Made by a program: the position numbers and the translations under genes | Notes under the pieces: model-generated | Seen by the model: the letters and a program-made list of their open reading frames with translations, nothing else | The model's database searches: none | Told to the model about the DNA's origin: nothing | Shown: positions 5,794-6,084 of the stretch, one piece after another | Layout: each line of letters opens with the position of its first letter | Position numbering within the stretch: the stretch's first letter is position 1 | DNA from: Acidobacteriota bacterium | GTDB lineage: Bacteria > Acidobacteriota > Terriglobia > Acidoferrales > UBA7541 | Direction: 5' to 3' | NCBI GenBank assembly: GCA_019239815.1 | Contig: JAFAZL010000881.1 | Coordinates: 1 to 6,084 of the forward strand | DNA: 6,084 bases

Positions 5794-6084
5794 ATGAAAA
5801 TCTTCTCGTCGCTACTCGTCGCCGCGCTTCTCCTCACCGTTCCCGCAGCCCCCGCGCAAACGCCATCCCAAACCCCAGCCGCCACCTCGTGCGATTGCGA
5901 CCAGCTCAACGCCAAGATCGCCACTCAGCAAAAAACGCTCCAGGACTGGCCCAATATCGCCCGCTACCACGACGCCAACGCCTCCGTCCAAGCTCCCATC
6001 AAAGACGAGAAGCGGGTCGTCTTCATGGGCGACTCCATCACCGACGGTTGGGTCCGCCCCGAATACGGCGGCTTCTTTCCCGGC
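5794..6084 (+). CDS. Secreted SGNH/GDSL-family hydrolase, 5' part (3' end beyond window)
   Basis: This is the N-terminal 97 residues of an exported GDSL-type esterase/lipase/carbohydrate-esterase-like enzyme. The signal peptide is clear: MKIFSSLLVAALLLTVPAAPA with a likely cut after Ala21 (AxA-type). A Thr/Pro/Ala-rich linker and a Cys pair (Cys33, Cys35, in SCDCDQL) follow, then a region with DWPNIARYHDAN (51-62), and then block I of the family, VVFMGDSITDGW (75-86), with the catalytic Ser81. The remaining blocks (Gly, Asn, and Asp/His) would lie past the right edge. Relatives are typically 230-290 residues. The only Shine-Dalgarno-like sequence is GGAG at 5778-5781, 12 bases before the ATG, which is long, so translation may be modest. 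No lipobox is seen. The gene is divergent from the peptidase. Substrate is unknown: lipid ester, acetylated sugar or other. Confidence 0.9.
   Translation, partial: MKIFSSLLVAALLLTVPAAPAQTPSQTPAATSCDCDQLNAKIATQQKTLQDWPNIARYHDANASVQAPIKDEKRVVFMGDSITDGWVRPEYGGFFPG

Noticed and set aside
5685..5924. Minus-strand 79-codon frame upstream of the peptidase
   Set aside because: It is antisense to the GDSL gene start and signal peptide and shows no domain.
1..6084. CRISPR array, tRNA, rRNA, insertion sequence, riboswitch
   Set aside because: I saw no regularly spaced repeats, cloverleaf, transposase or conserved riboswitch core; nearly all of the window is accounted for by four genes, leaving gaps of only 168 and 143 bp.

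Overview
The window is GC-rich, densely coding bacterial DNA. It looks like a soil-type, Gram-negative-like heterotroph, most likely Acidobacteriota. That guess rests on the style of the S9 peptidase and GDSL hydrolase sequences, the strong C/G bias at third codon positions, and short palindromic repeats of the kind I recall from that phylum. It is an inference from memory, not a search result. There is no sign of phage, plasmid, transposase, CRISPR, tRNA or rRNA.

Layout, left to right. Positions 1-1320 (minus strand) hold the first 440 codons of a hydantoinase B/oxoprolinase-family subunit (hyuB-like), whose C-terminal end lies beyond the left edge. Positions 1313-3388 (minus) hold the complete partner subunit, an ATP-grasping hydantoinase A/oxoprolinase (hyuA-like). 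The two genes overlap by 8 bp. Positions 3389-3556 are a short non-coding gap with a perfect GC-rich palindrome, a weaker inverted repeat and a nine-codon mini-ORF whose stop overlaps the hyuA start. Positions 3557-5650 (minus) encode a secreted S9-family (prolyl oligopeptidase-like) serine peptidase with a signal peptide, a beta-propeller and an intact Ser-Asp-His triad. Positions 5651-5793 are a divergent promoter region. Positions 5794-6084 (plus) hold the first 97 codons of a secreted SGNH/GDSL-type hydrolase that runs off the right edge.

How they may work together: HyuA and HyuB are the two halves of an ATP-dependent amide-ring-opening enzyme (N-methylhydantoinase / 5-oxoprolinase / caprolactamase superfamily). 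The S9 peptidase breaks peptides outside the cytoplasm. All three genes lie on the same strand in the order peptidase, hyuA, hyuB, so peptide breakdown followed by cytoplasmic use of cyclic amides such as 5-oxoproline is a reasonable but unproven link. The GDSL enzyme is divergently transcribed and may share a regulatory region with the peptidase.

The most unusual signal is that compact palindromes lie not only between genes but apparently also in frame inside both hyuA and hyuB. Each coincides with a stretch of protein that interrupts well-conserved family motifs. No wholly new system is evident.
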